A stretch of 64,000 nt of DNA. Origin: Nocardia macrotermitis (GTDB lineage Bacteria > Actinomycetota > Actinomycetes > Mycobacteriales > Mycobacteriaceae). The translations under genes were made by a program, and so were the position numbers. Shown one piece after another: positions 16,539 to 24,836 of this stretch. A model generated the notes under the pieces. It was not told the origin of the DNA and searched no databases. It saw only the letters and a list, made by a program, of their open reading frames with translations. The stretch lies in contig NZ_WEGK01000024.1 in assembly GCF_009604405.1 (NCBI RefSeq), positions 40,244-104,243 on the forward strand. Direction: 5' to 3'. The number at the start of each line of letters is the position of its first letter. Within the stretch, counting starts at the first letter, position 1.

Positions 16539-16560
16539 TGTGCCGTTAGTCAACGGTACA
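16539..16560 (+). promoter_or_regulatory. Shared palindromic element, copy E
   Basis: TGTGCCGT-N6-ACGGTACA, a perfect 8-bp inverted repeat allowing R/Y exchange, followed by TT to give TACATT. It lies 79 bases before the secreted Cys-containing protein and 165 bases before the divergent LuxR-type regulator. Confidence 0.75.
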
Positions 16561-16639
16561 TTATCCCCGTGATGAATCTCGGGCGCACCGGCCCCGAGAT
16601 CCACATCCGGGCGGCGGCCCGCACACGGAAGAGACGGCA

Positions 16640-17182
16640 ATGAGCAGAATCAACGGACCTGTGTCACAACGGTTCCGGGCGGGGATGCGGACGGCGATGC
16701 TGTGCGCCCTGGCCGCGATCACCGCGACCGGACTCGGCGCGACGGGCGCCCCGGCGGCGCACGCGGACGCGACCGGAACGCCGTGCCTGTGGGCGGGTAA
16801 CAGCCACCGGCAGGGGCAGGTGGTGTACGCGGGCGGTTACGCGTTCAGCTGCCACATGGACGCGTTCGGCAACGCCCGCTGGAACAAGAACGGGGCCACC
16901 GCGCACCACAGCACGGTGTCCAACCCGGGCGCGATCGGCAACCCGGCCGGCAGCTTCAGTCCCGGAGCCTGGCAGCCCGGCACCTCCTACAACGACTACT
17001 GCTCCGGCAACCAGCTGGTCGACGGCAGCGCGGACATCTTCAGCGCGGTCACCGACGACACCGGTATGTTCCTGTTCTGGCGCTCGGTCGGGCCGATCTC
17101 CTGGTGGGACTTCGAATCCGGCGCGCGGCCGCCCGCCACGTGGCGCTCATCGAGCCTGTGTCGGGACGGTGCACTGACCTGA
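16640..17182 (+). CDS. Small secreted protein with four cysteines
   Basis: A 180-residue exported protein of unknown function. A basic N-terminus and hydrophobic segment (MRTAMLCALAAITATGLGATGAPAAHADA) give a classical signal peptide with a likely cut after AHA. The mature part is about 135 residues, rich in Trp, Asn and Gly, with four well-spaced cysteines (PCLWAG, SCHMDAF, YCSGNQ, LCRDG) that probably form two disulfides. Tryptophan-rich stretches (FWRSVGPISWWDFESG) would suit carbohydrate or surface binding, but this is a guess. The ATG start has GGAAGAG upstream. It is probably controlled by copy E of the shared palindrome. Confidence 0.78.
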   Translation: MSRINGPVSQRFRAGMRTAMLCALAAITATGLGATGAPAAHADATGTPCLWAGNSHRQGQVVYAGGYAFSCHMDAFGNARWNKNGATAHHSTVSNPGAIGNPAGSFSPGAWQPGTSYNDYCSGNQLVDGSADIFSAVTDDTGMFLFWRSVGPISWWDFESGARPPATWRSSSLCRDGALT

Positions 17183-17338
17183 GCCGCGATGTCCTTGGAT
17201 GTCCTCACAGTCTTGGCACAGGTAGTGCACAGTGCGCTGATAACGCATCATCGTTAACTGGACCGGTCACCGGTACGGTTCTCCGGTGGCCTCGACAGGT
17301 GCACGACTTCACGACATGACAAGGGAAAGGCTCCGCAT

Positions 17339-18301
17339 ATGGCCCGGGATCTGACGCAGCTGGAAATTCTCAACGAACTCGAGCCCGTCGCCGAGCAGAA
17401 CCTCAACAGACACCTGTCGATCGCCAAGGAGTGGCATCCGCACGACTACGTGCCGTGGGACGCGGGGCGCAACTTCGCGGCGATGGGCGGGTTCGACTGG
17501 GATCCGGAGCAGTCCCGGCTCGGTGAGGTCGCGAAGGCGGCGATGATCACCAATCTGCTCACCGAGGACAACCTGCCGTCGTATCACCGCGAGATCGCCG
17601 AGAACTTCTCGATGGACGGCGCGTGGGGTACCTGGGTGGGACGGTGGACCGCGGAGGAGAACCGGCACGGCATCGTGATCCGGGACTATCTGGTGGTCAC
17701 CCGCGCGGTGGATCCCGTTGCGCTGGAACGCGATCGGATGGTCCACATGACCAACGGCGCGCAGTCCCCCGACGACTGGGGCGGGTTCCTGCAGAACGTC
17801 GCGTACGTGACGTTCCAGGAGCTGGCGACCCGGGTCTCGCACCGCAACACCGGCCGGGCCTGCGACGAGCCGATCGCCGACCGCATGTTGCAGCGCATCG
17901 CCACCGACGAGAACCTGCACATGATCTTCTACCGCAACCTGTGCGCGGCCGGGCTGGACCTGGTGCCCGATCAGCAGATCGAGGCGATCACCCGGATCGT
18001 GACGAATTTCGTGATGCCCGGCTACGGGATGCCCAACTTCCGCCGCAACGGCGTGTTGATGGCCAAGCACGGCATCTACGACCTGCGCCAGCACCTCGAG
18101 GAAGTGGTGCGGCCGGTGCTGAAGATCTGGAACGTCTTCGGCCGCGACGATTTCGGCCCGCGCGGCGAACGCGCCCGGGACGAGCTCGCCGAATTCCTGG
18201 AGAAGCTGGATCGCGACGCGACCAAGTTCGAGGAGCAGCGCGACCGGCTGCTGGCCCGCGAGGCCGCCCGCGCGAACCGTGAGAAGGCCGCTACCGCTTA
18301 G
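17339..18301 (+). CDS. Acyl-ACP desaturase (DesA type)
   Basis: A 320-residue soluble di-iron fatty acyl-ACP desaturase that introduces a cis double bond using O2 and reduced ferredoxin. Iron-ligand motifs are visible: EDNLPSYH near residue 75, EENRHG near residue 105 and DENLHM near residue 195. Length matches the DesA1/DesA2 group of mycobacteria and nocardiae, where these enzymes feed unsaturated fatty acid and mycolic acid synthesis. The ATG follows GGAAAGG. The C-terminal 60 residues are a charged helix. Its stop codon overlaps that of the convergent sensor kinase by four bases. Confidence 0.92.
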   Translation: MARDLTQLEILNELEPVAEQNLNRHLSIAKEWHPHDYVPWDAGRNFAAMGGFDWDPEQSRLGEVAKAAMITNLLTEDNLPSYHREIAENFSMDGAWGTWVGRWTAEENRHGIVIRDYLVVTRAVDPVALERDRMVHMTNGAQSPDDWGGFLQNVAYVTFQELATRVSHRNTGRACDEPIADRMLQRIATDENLHMIFYRNLCAAGLDLVPDQQIEAITRIVTNFVMPGYGMPNFRRNGVLMAKHGIYDLRQHLEEVVRPVLKIWNVFGRDDFGPRGERARDELAEFLEKLDRDATKFEEQRDRLLAREAARANREKAATA

Positions 18302-20847
18302 GAATTCGCGTTGTCGGGCGTGTCGTTCGGCGGATGCTGTGCGCCGCCCGGCAGTTGCACGGTGAACACCGTGTCGCCGGGTTCGCTGGTCACCGTGATC
18401 TCGCCGCCGTGCGCCCGCACGACGGCGCTCGCGATGGCCAGCCCGAGCCCGGTGCTGCCGGTGTGGCGGGAGCGCGAGGAGTCGCCGCGCGCGAAACGCT
18501 CGAAGATCTCCGGCAGCAGTTCGGGCGGGATGCCCGGACCGGTGTCCCGCACTCGCCACCGCACCCCGCCCGCGCCGTCGGATTCCAGCGAGGTGGTCAC
18601 GACGGTGCCCGGACCGGTGTGCACGCGGGCGTTGGTCAGCAGATTCGCCAGTACCTGATGCAGGCGCGCGGCGTCGCCGGTGATCTCGACCGGCTCGTCG
18701 GGCAGATTCATCTCCCACTGGTGATCGGCGCCCGCGATATGGGCGTCGGTGACCGCGTCGGCGGTGATGCGGGTCAGATCGACCGGGGCGTGTTCGAGCG
18801 GACGGCCCGAGTCCAGGCGCGCCAGTAGCAGCAGATCCTCCACCAGGCCCGACATCCGGATGGCGGCGGCGTCGACGCGGCTCATCGCGTCGGCCACCGC
18901 CGGGGGGACCGCGTCGCTGTTGCGTTGTGCCAGTTCGGTATAGCCGCGGATGGCGGCGAGCGGGGTGCGCAGTTCGTGACTCGCGTCGGCGACGAACCGG
19001 CGCACCCGGGTCTCGCTGTCGTAGCGGGCCGACAGCGCGCCGGTGATGTTGTCCAGCATGCGATTCACCGCCGCACCGAGCTGTCCCACCTCGGTCCGCG
19101 GATCGGCGTCGTCGGCCGGAACCCGCACGGGCAGTTCGACTTCGCCGTGATCCAGCGGCAGATCCGCCACCCGGTACGCCGTCGCCGCGACCCGATCCAG
19201 CGGCGCCAGCGCCCGCCGAATCAGCGTGATCCCCACCGTTATCGCGATCACCAGCACGATCGCGGCCACCACCACGAGCACCAGCAGCACCCGCAGCAAC
19301 GTCGCGTCGACCGGCCCCATCGACAACCCCGTCAACACGGTCTGCCCGTCCTCGCCCCCCGGCTCGGCCACCACCCGATACCGCCCCAGCCCATCCAGCC
19401 GCACCGTCCGCGGCCGCCCATCCGCCGCCACCCCCGCCAGCTGCCGCTCGGCCACGTCACTCAACGCCACCCGATCCCCATCCACCCCCAACTTCCCGAC
19501 CGCGGTCATGGTGCGACCCTGAATGATCGCCCCGATCTCATCCGGCGGCACCCCCGGCCGAGACAGAAACTCCGGCCCGGGATCAGCGGTCGTCGTCGGC
19601 GTCGTGGTCGCGGACGCCTGCGCACTCGCGGTCGTACTCGGGCCCTTCGCGACAGTCGGACTTGAAGTCTGCGCCGCGGTCGGCGATTGCGTACCGGGCT
19701 GCGGCACGGTAGTCCCCGAAGGTGCTTGTGCCGCAAAGGGTTCCCGCGCGAGGTGGGGTTGCTGCGTGGTCTGGGGACTCGCTGCGGTAGGAGGTTGTGT
19801 GGTTGGGGCCGGTGGTGCGGCGGCGGGTGCTTGTGTGGCCGAGGGGTTCTGCGCGAGTTGAGGTTGCTGCGTGGTCTGGGGATTTGCTGCGGCGGGGGGT
19901 TGTGTGGTTGGGGCTGGTGGTGCGGCGGCGGGTGCTTGTGTGGCTGAGGGGTTCTGCGCGAGGTGGGGTTGCTGCGTGGTCTGGGGATTTGCTGCGGCGG
20001 GGGGTTGTGTGGTTGGGGCTGGTGGTGCGGCGGCGGGTGCTTGTGCGGCTGAGGGGTGCTGCGCGAGGTGGGGTTGCTGCGTGGTCTGGGGATTTGCTGC
20101 GGCGGGAGGTTGTGTGGTTGGGGCTGGTGGTGCGGCGGCGGGTGCTTGTGCGGCTGAGGGGTGCTGCGCGAGGTGGGGTTGCTGCGTGGTCTGGGGACTC
20201 GCTGCGGCGGGAGGTTGTGTGGTTGGGGCCGGTGGTGCGGCGGCGGGTGCTTGTGTGGCCGAGGGGTGCTGCGCGAGGTGGGGTTGCTGCGTGGTCTGGG
20301 GTTGTGCGCTGGGGGTGGACTGTGCGGTAGCAGTCGGCTGTGTGGCTGAAGGTGCTTGGGCGGCAGCAGGATTCCGCGCGAGGGGATATTGCGGTGCGGC
20401 TGGGGGAGGTGCGGTGGGGAATGGCAGTGCGATGGTCGGGGCTTGCGTGACCGTAGGTGGCTGCGCTGCGGGGGAGGGTTCGGTGACGCCTGGTTGGGTG
20501 GGGCGTGGTTGTGAGGGGTGGTGGCCCGGAAATATCGGGCGCATGCCGTGTGGCCTCGGGTGGGAGGACGGGTGGGGGGTGTGCGGGTTCGGGGGTGGTG
20601 AACCGGCGTCGGAGGGGGGTGGGCCGAAGGGGGGTGGGCCGGCGACGGCCATTTGGGCGCGGTTCTGGGCGCCTGCTAGTTGGGCGTCGAGTTGGTCCAC
20701 CAGGAATTGTTGCAATGCCAGTTCGGTGGCTACGCCGATGCCTATCACGACCGTCACCAGCAGCAGCAATTGTCCGGCCAGGAGCCGGGCCCGCAGCGAC
20801 CAGCGGCGCGGACCGGCCTGGCGTCCCGAGGGGGCGGCGGTGATCAC
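18298..20847 (-). CDS. Sensor histidine kinase with giant Pro/Ala/Gln repeat sensor
   Basis: A membrane sensor kinase of about 849 residues. It has one N-terminal membrane helix (LLAGQLLLLVTVVIGIGVATELALQQFLV), a very long extracytoplasmic region, a second helix (LLVLVVVAAIVLVIAITVGITLIRR), HAMP, the phospho-acceptor box SHELRTPLAAIRGY near residue 620, and a HATPase domain with DTGPGIPP and GSTGLGLAI. It resembles TrcS/MprB-type kinases. Normal sensors of this type have 100-150 extracytoplasmic residues; here residues about 183-366 are a near-perfect 35-residue repeat of Pro, Ala, Gln and Thr. The start is taken as the GTG at 20847. No response regulator is adjacent on either side, although such kinases usually follow one. 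Confidence 0.87.
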   Translation of the reverse strand: MITAAPSGRQAGPRRWSLRARLLAGQLLLLVTVVIGIGVATELALQQFLVDQLDAQLAGAQNRAQMAVAGPPPFGPPPSDAGSPPPNPHTPHPSSHPRPHGMRPIFPGHHPSQPRPTQPGVTEPSPAAQPPTVTQAPTIALPFPTAPPPAAPQYPLARNPAAAQAPSATQPTATAQSTPSAQPQTTQQPHLAQHPSATQAPAAAPPAPTTQPPAAASPQTTQQPHLAQHPSAAQAPAAAPPAPTTQPPAAANPQTTQQPHLAQHPSAAQAPAAAPPAPTTQPPAAANPQTTQQPHLAQNPSATQAPAAAPPAPTTQPPAAANPQTTQQPQLAQNPSATQAPAAAPPAPTTQPPTAASPQTTQQPHLAREPFAAQAPSGTTVPQPGTQSPTAAQTSSPTVAKGPSTTASAQASATTTPTTTADPGPEFLSRPGVPPDEIGAIIQGRTMTAVGKLGVDGDRVALSDVAERQLAGVAADGRPRTVRLDGLGRYRVVAEPGGEDGQTVLTGLSMGPVDATLLRVLLVLVVVAAIVLVIAITVGITLIRRALAPLDRVAATAYRVADLPLDHGEVELPVRVPADDADPRTEVGQLGAAVNRMLDNITGALSARYDSETRVRRFVADASHELRTPLAAIRGYTELAQRNSDAVPPAVADAMSRVDAAAIRMSGLVEDLLLLARLDSGRPLEHAPVDLTRITADAVTDAHIAGADHQWEMNLPDEPVEITGDAARLHQVLANLLTNARVHTGPGTVVTTSLESDGAGGVRWRVRDTGPGIPPELLPEIFERFARGDSSRSRHTGSTGLGLAIASAVVRAHGGEITVTSEPGDTVFTVQLPGGAQHPPNDTPDNANS
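19748..20300. repeat. 105-bp tandem repeat inside the histidine kinase gene
   Basis: Five full copies begin at 19748, 19853, 19958, 20063 and 20168, with a partial copy from 20273. They are near identical, with only a few substitutions per unit, mostly at the same positions (CTGCGCGAG-, GATTTGCTGC/GACTCGCTGC- variants). The period is 35 codons, so copy-number change keeps the kinase frame. The encoded unit contains AQHPSA, APAAAPPAPTTQPP and PQTTQQPHL blocks. Assemblers and short reads would have trouble with this stretch, so the copy number may be approximate. Confidence 0.93.
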
Positions 20848-21116
20848 CGCACGGATTCTCGCATCAGCCGGGCGGTTGGTGGTGCGCTGGGCAACTGTGT
20901 CACATACACGACGTGTGGGTTGTGCACAGAACTCACCGTCTCGAGCGGCCGTGCCGATACGCACGTGCCGGAACAGCTGGGACCCCGTTATCGGACCGGC
21001 CGAGACTCTGAGATCCAGTCGACGTGCTGTGGATGCGGCTTCGTGCAGTGTGCGACCTCCCCGGACGTGTCGGGAGAGGCACGGGCCCTGGTGTCCACGG
21101 TCGCACAGAGCCGCAC
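20848..21116. other. Intergenic region between eda and the sensor kinase
   Basis: About 270 bases without a supported gene. I see no response regulator remnant, strong palindrome or terminator. The promoter of the histidine kinase should lie here if it is not read through from the edd-glk-eda operon. Confidence 0.4.
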
Positions 21117-21731
21117 TCAGTCGCGCAGGGTCGTGGTGGCCGCGGCGAGGGCTCGGATGCGGGACCAGTCGTCGGCGGCCAGGGCGGCGGCGGGGGTGAG
21201 CCACGAGCCGCCGACGCAGCCGACGTTGGGCAGGGACAGGTAATCGGGGGCGGTGGCGGGGGTGATGCCGCCGGTGGGGCAGAAGCGGACCTGCGGGAGG
21301 GGACCGGCGAACGCGCGCAGAGCCGTTGTGCCGCCGGAGGATTCGGCGGGGAAGAACTTCATCTCGGTGACGCCGCGATCCAGCACGGTGAGCACCTCCG
21401 AGATCGTCGCGACGCCGGGCAGATACGGCAGACCGGTATCGGCCAGCGCGTCCAGCAGTTGCGGCGTGGCGCCGGGGCTCACCAGGAACTGCGCGCCCGC
21501 GGCCGCCGCGGCCTCGATCTGCAACGCCGTGATCAGCGTGCCCGCGCCGACGACCATCTCCGGCACCTCGCTCGCGATGGCGTCGATGGCCGGGAGCGCG
21601 GCATTCGTGCGCAGGGTGATCTCGATGACGCCGACGCCGCCGTCCAGCAGCGCGCGGGCCAGGGGGACGGCGCGATCCGGGTCGTCCAGTACGACCACGG
21701 GGACGACCGGTGCGATATCGAGGATGTTCAT
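21117..21731 (-). CDS. eda: KDPG aldolase
   Basis: 2-keto-3-deoxy-6-phosphogluconate aldolase, 204 residues, which splits KDPG into pyruvate and glyceraldehyde-3-phosphate, the last step of the Entner-Doudoroff pathway. The Schiff-base lysine is in EMKFFPAESSGG, the catalytic glutamate in VIEITLRT, and the phosphate-binding glycine segment in FCPTGGI. Length is normal. The start codon overlaps the glk stop (ATGA), so translation is coupled to the upstream gene. It is the last gene of the edd-glk-eda operon; the sensor kinase gene continues in the same direction about 270 bases later. Confidence 0.92.
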   Translation of the reverse strand: MNILDIAPVVPVVVLDDPDRAVPLARALLDGGVGVIEITLRTNAALPAIDAIASEVPEMVVGAGTLITALQIEAAAAAGAQFLVSPGATPQLLDALADTGLPYLPGVATISEVLTVLDRGVTEMKFFPAESSGGTTALRAFAGPLPQVRFCPTGGITPATAPDYLSLPNVGCVGGSWLTPAAALAADDWSRIRALAAATTTLRD

Positions 21732-22801
21732 GCGGGCTCCGGAGTGAGTCGGTGCTGCTCGAGCGCCACGGCGGCGCCGCGCAGCGCGGGTGTGGCGGCC
21801 ACGATGAGTTCGGTGGCCACGTTGTCGAGATATCCTGCGAGGGAACGGTTTCCGATGAAACGTTCGCGAAAGTCACTGTCGGCGAGGAAATCCACGATGC
21901 CGGGCAGAATGCCGCCGCCGAGCAGCACCCCGCCGCGCGCGCCGAGCGTCAGCGCGACGTTCCCGGCGAATGCGCCGAGCATCCCGCAGAACATCGAGAG
22001 TGCTTCGCGCGCAACATCATCGGTGCCGCGACGTCCGGCGGTGCACACCTGCTCGGGCTGCCCGGCCGCGGGCCGCACCCCGTGCACCACGCACAGTGCC
22101 CGGTACAGCCGTCCGAGTCCGGGCCCGGACAGCGCGGTCTCGGCGTCCACCACCGGATGCTGTTCCCGCAACACCCGCGCCACCTGCATCTCCCGCTCGG
22201 TCTCCACCGGCAGCCCCGCGTGCCCGCCCTCCCCGGGAATCGCGATCCACTGCCGCCGCACCCGCATCAGCCCGCTCACGCCCAGCCCGGTCCCGGGTCC
22301 GATCACCGCCATCGGCTCCGCGGCCCACCGCACGCCGTTGCCGATCCGCACGAACGCCGTATCCGGCAGCTCGGGCACGGCCAGCGCCAGCGCGGTGAAA
22401 TCGTTGATCAGCTCGAGCCGTTCGAGCCCCAGCCGCATCCGGCTCTCGGAGATCGAGAAATCCCAGTGCGCGTTGGTGAGCCGGAACCGATCGCCGCGCA
22501 CCGGCCCGGCGACGGCGGCACAGGCCATCGCCGGGCGGGTTCCGGACGTCAGACGATCGAGGTAGTTCTCCACCGCCGCAACGAGATCCGGGAATTCCGC
22601 ACACCGCAGGATACGGACCTCGTACGGTTCGCCGCCGAGTTCGCCGACCAGCCCGAACCGCGCGTGGGTGCCACCGATATCGGCGACCAGCCAGGGGTCG
22701 TCGGGGTGGGGCGAGTGGTCTCCGGGCACGTGCCGCGACGTCGTCGCGTCTCGGTCACCCGGTACTTCCGGCCGCCGGGTCGCGGACGCGGCGATCCTCA
22801 T
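21728..22801 (-). CDS. glk: Glucokinase (bacterial Glk type)
   Basis: ATP-dependent glucokinase, 357 residues, which feeds glucose-6-phosphate into the Entner-Doudoroff route. The N-terminal phosphate-binding motif is VADIGGTHARFG, the sugar-binding region is TNAHWDF ... LINDFTALA, and VIGPGTGLGV and LGGGILP are the later ATP-site motifs. It belongs to the E. coli Glk group and lacks the ROK zinc motif. The first 40 residues before DIGGTH are extra relative to the family and Pro/His rich; an internal start is possible, but the ATG at 22801 overlaps the edd stop (ATGA). The same arrangement joins its own stop to eda. Confidence 0.9.
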   Translation of the reverse strand: MRIAASATRRPEVPGDRDATTSRHVPGDHSPHPDDPWLVADIGGTHARFGLVGELGGEPYEVRILRCAEFPDLVAAVENYLDRLTSGTRPAMACAAVAGPVRGDRFRLTNAHWDFSISESRMRLGLERLELINDFTALALAVPELPDTAFVRIGNGVRWAAEPMAVIGPGTGLGVSGLMRVRRQWIAIPGEGGHAGLPVETEREMQVARVLREQHPVVDAETALSGPGLGRLYRALCVVHGVRPAAGQPEQVCTAGRRGTDDVAREALSMFCGMLGAFAGNVALTLGARGGVLLGGGILPGIVDFLADSDFRERFIGNRSLAGYLDNVATELIVAATPALRGAAVALEQHRLTPEPA

Positions 22802-24660
22802 GCCGCCCCGAACACGGCCGACCCGAACACGCTCGCGCCCCGATCGGCCGGGCCGACCGCGGTGCGGAAGCAGTCGAACAGTTCGCGGCCGGTGCCGATC
22901 GGCGTCGCCGTCACCCGGGCGCACGGCCGCGCGGCGAGTTCCGCCGGATCCACCAGAATACCGAGTTCGCCTGTCTCGGCGTCCAATTCGATGATGTCGC
23001 CGTCCACGATGCGCGCGATCGGCCCGTCCGCCGCGGCCTCGGGCGTCAGATGCATCGCCGTGGGCACCTTGCCCGACGCGCCCGACATCCGCCCGTCGGT
23101 GACCAGCGCGACCGCGTACCCGCGATCCTGGAGCACGCCCAGAGCCGGTGTGAGCTTGTGCAATTCGGGCATCCCGTTGGCGCGCGGACCCTGGAATCGC
23201 ACCACCGCGATCATGTCCCGATTCAGCTGCCCGTCCCGGAACGCGGCGAGAAACTCTTCCTGATCCTCGAAAACCCTTGCGGGAGCGCGCACCACCCGAT
23301 GTTCGGGCGCGACCGCCGACACCTTGATCACCGCGCGACCCAGCGATCCGTCGAGCATGCGCAGCCCGCCGTCGGGCGCGAACGGATCGGCCGCCGACCG
23401 CAGCACCGATTTGTCGCCACTGTCGGAAGGCCCACGGTGCCAAGCGATCTCACCGTCCGCCTCGAGCACCGGAACCTCGCGGTAGTGGCTGCTGAGACCG
23501 TGTCCGGCGACGGTGGTGACATCGTCGTGCAGCAGTCCGGCCCCGAGCAGTTCGCCGATCAGCTGCGGCATACCGCCCGCCCGCTGATAGGCGTTGATGT
23601 CGGCGACACCGTTGGGATAGATGCGCGTCAGGGTGGGCACCACGGCCGAGAGTTCCGCGAAATCGTCCCAGCGCACGTCGATTCCGGCCGCGGCGGCCAT
23701 CGCCACCAGATGCATGGTGTGATTGGTGGACCCGCCGGTGGCCAGCAGCGCGACGATGCCGTTGACGACGGCGTGCTCGTCGATCACCTCACCGATCGGG
23801 GCCGCCCCGCCGCGCAACGCGGTCAACTCCACGATGCGCCGCCCGGCCGCGACGGTCAGCGCCCGGCGCAGCGGGGTGTTGGGCGCGACGAAGCTCGCGC
23901 CCGGCAGATGCAGCCCCATCACCTCCATCAGCAGCTGATTGGAATTCGCGGTGCCGTAGAAGGTGCAGGTCCCGGGCCCGTGATAACTGGCGGATTCGGC
24001 GGCGAGCAGATCCGCGCGGCTCGCCGCACCCTCGGCGTAGCGCTGCCGGATCCGGCTCTTGTCGGCATTGGCCAGGCCCGAGGGCATCGGCCCGGCGGGC
24101 ACGAACAGCATCGGCAGATGCCCGAACGACAGCGCACCGATCACCAGCCCCGGCACGATCTTGTCGCAGACGCCGAGCAGCAGCGCGCCGTCGAACATGT
24201 CGTGGGACAGCGCGATCGCGGTCGACATCGCGATGACGTCCCGGCTGAACAGCGACAACTCCATACCCGCCCGGCCCTGGGTGATGCCGTCGCACATGGC
24301 GGGCACCCCGCCGGCCACCTGCGCGACCCCGCGCGCCCCGGTGATGGCCTCGCGCAACACATCCGGATAGTCCCGGTACGGCTGATGCGCCGAGAGCATG
24401 TCGTTGTAGGCGGTGACGATCGCGATATTGGGCCGCGTCTCGCCGTGCAGGGCGAGCTTGTCCGCCGGTGCGCAGGCCGCGACGCCGTGCGCGATATTGC
24501 TGCACGCCAACGACATTCGTGCCGGGCCGCGGGAGGCGGCGGCCCGGATGCGAGTCAGATACGCCTGCCGGGCGCCCGCGCTGCGCTCGGAGATGCGGGC
24601 GGTGACGGCGGCCAGGACGGGATGGACGGGGTGGGCGGGCGAATCCAGGTGGACCGGCAT
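22798..24660 (-). CDS. edd: 6-phosphogluconate dehydratase
   Basis: Iron-sulfur dehydratase, 620 residues, converting 6-phosphogluconate to KDPG. It belongs to the IlvD/Edd family. Likely cluster cysteines are visible in LACSNIAHG, AMCDGITQG and GVCDKIVPG, and the C-terminal half carries TDGRMSGASGKVP. Length is typical for Edd. The ATG at 24660 follows GAAGGAG at good spacing; longer readings to 24723 run into the operator. It is first in the operon and divergent from the ROK regulator, with a GTTTG/CAAAC-rich region in between. Confidence 0.93.
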   Translation of the reverse strand: MPVHLDSPAHPVHPVLAAVTARISERSAGARQAYLTRIRAAASRGPARMSLACSNIAHGVAACAPADKLALHGETRPNIAIVTAYNDMLSAHQPYRDYPDVLREAITGARGVAQVAGGVPAMCDGITQGRAGMELSLFSRDVIAMSTAIALSHDMFDGALLLGVCDKIVPGLVIGALSFGHLPMLFVPAGPMPSGLANADKSRIRQRYAEGAASRADLLAAESASYHGPGTCTFYGTANSNQLLMEVMGLHLPGASFVAPNTPLRRALTVAAGRRIVELTALRGGAAPIGEVIDEHAVVNGIVALLATGGSTNHTMHLVAMAAAAGIDVRWDDFAELSAVVPTLTRIYPNGVADINAYQRAGGMPQLIGELLGAGLLHDDVTTVAGHGLSSHYREVPVLEADGEIAWHRGPSDSGDKSVLRSAADPFAPDGGLRMLDGSLGRAVIKVSAVAPEHRVVRAPARVFEDQEEFLAAFRDGQLNRDMIAVVRFQGPRANGMPELHKLTPALGVLQDRGYAVALVTDGRMSGASGKVPTAMHLTPEAAADGPIARIVDGDIIELDAETGELGILVDPAELAARPCARVTATPIGTGRELFDCFRTAVGPADRGASVFGSAVFGAA

Positions 24661-24710
24661 CGCGGACTCCTTCGGGTGTGATCGGCCACACATCACGCTA
24701 GAGATACTTA

Positions 24711-24755
24711 GGTTTATTTGCAAGCAAACTTTGGTTTGAAAAGATCAAAACAAAC
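24711..24755. promoter_or_regulatory. ROK-type operator in the edd promoter
   Basis: An AT-rich island unlike its GC-rich surroundings. It contains CAAAC-N4-GTTTG as a perfect inverted repeat at 24725-24738, TTTGC-N2-GCAAA just before it, and another CAAAC at 24751-24755. ROK/NagC-type repressors often bind sites rich in such TTTG/CAAA half-elements. It lies 50-95 bases before both the edd and ROK-gene starts and could control both. Confidence 0.6.
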
Positions 24756-24836
24756 GGTACTTGCTACCGAGCTGGACAGATACTGTGGTCCCGAAGAACT
24801 CGAGAACTCGGCTCGAGGATGCGGCGAGGAGGTGCG

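Noticed and set aside
19687..21199. Long plus-strand frames rich in Cys/Gly/Trp opposite the histidine kinase repeats
   Set aside because: They are generated by the 105-bp period of the repeat; the kinase reading on the other strand is supported by membrane, HAMP and catalytic motifs.
20848..21876. N-terminal extension of the histidine kinase frame
   Set aside because: It would overlap the well-supported eda gene and has no domain; the GTG at 20847 directly precedes the first membrane helix.
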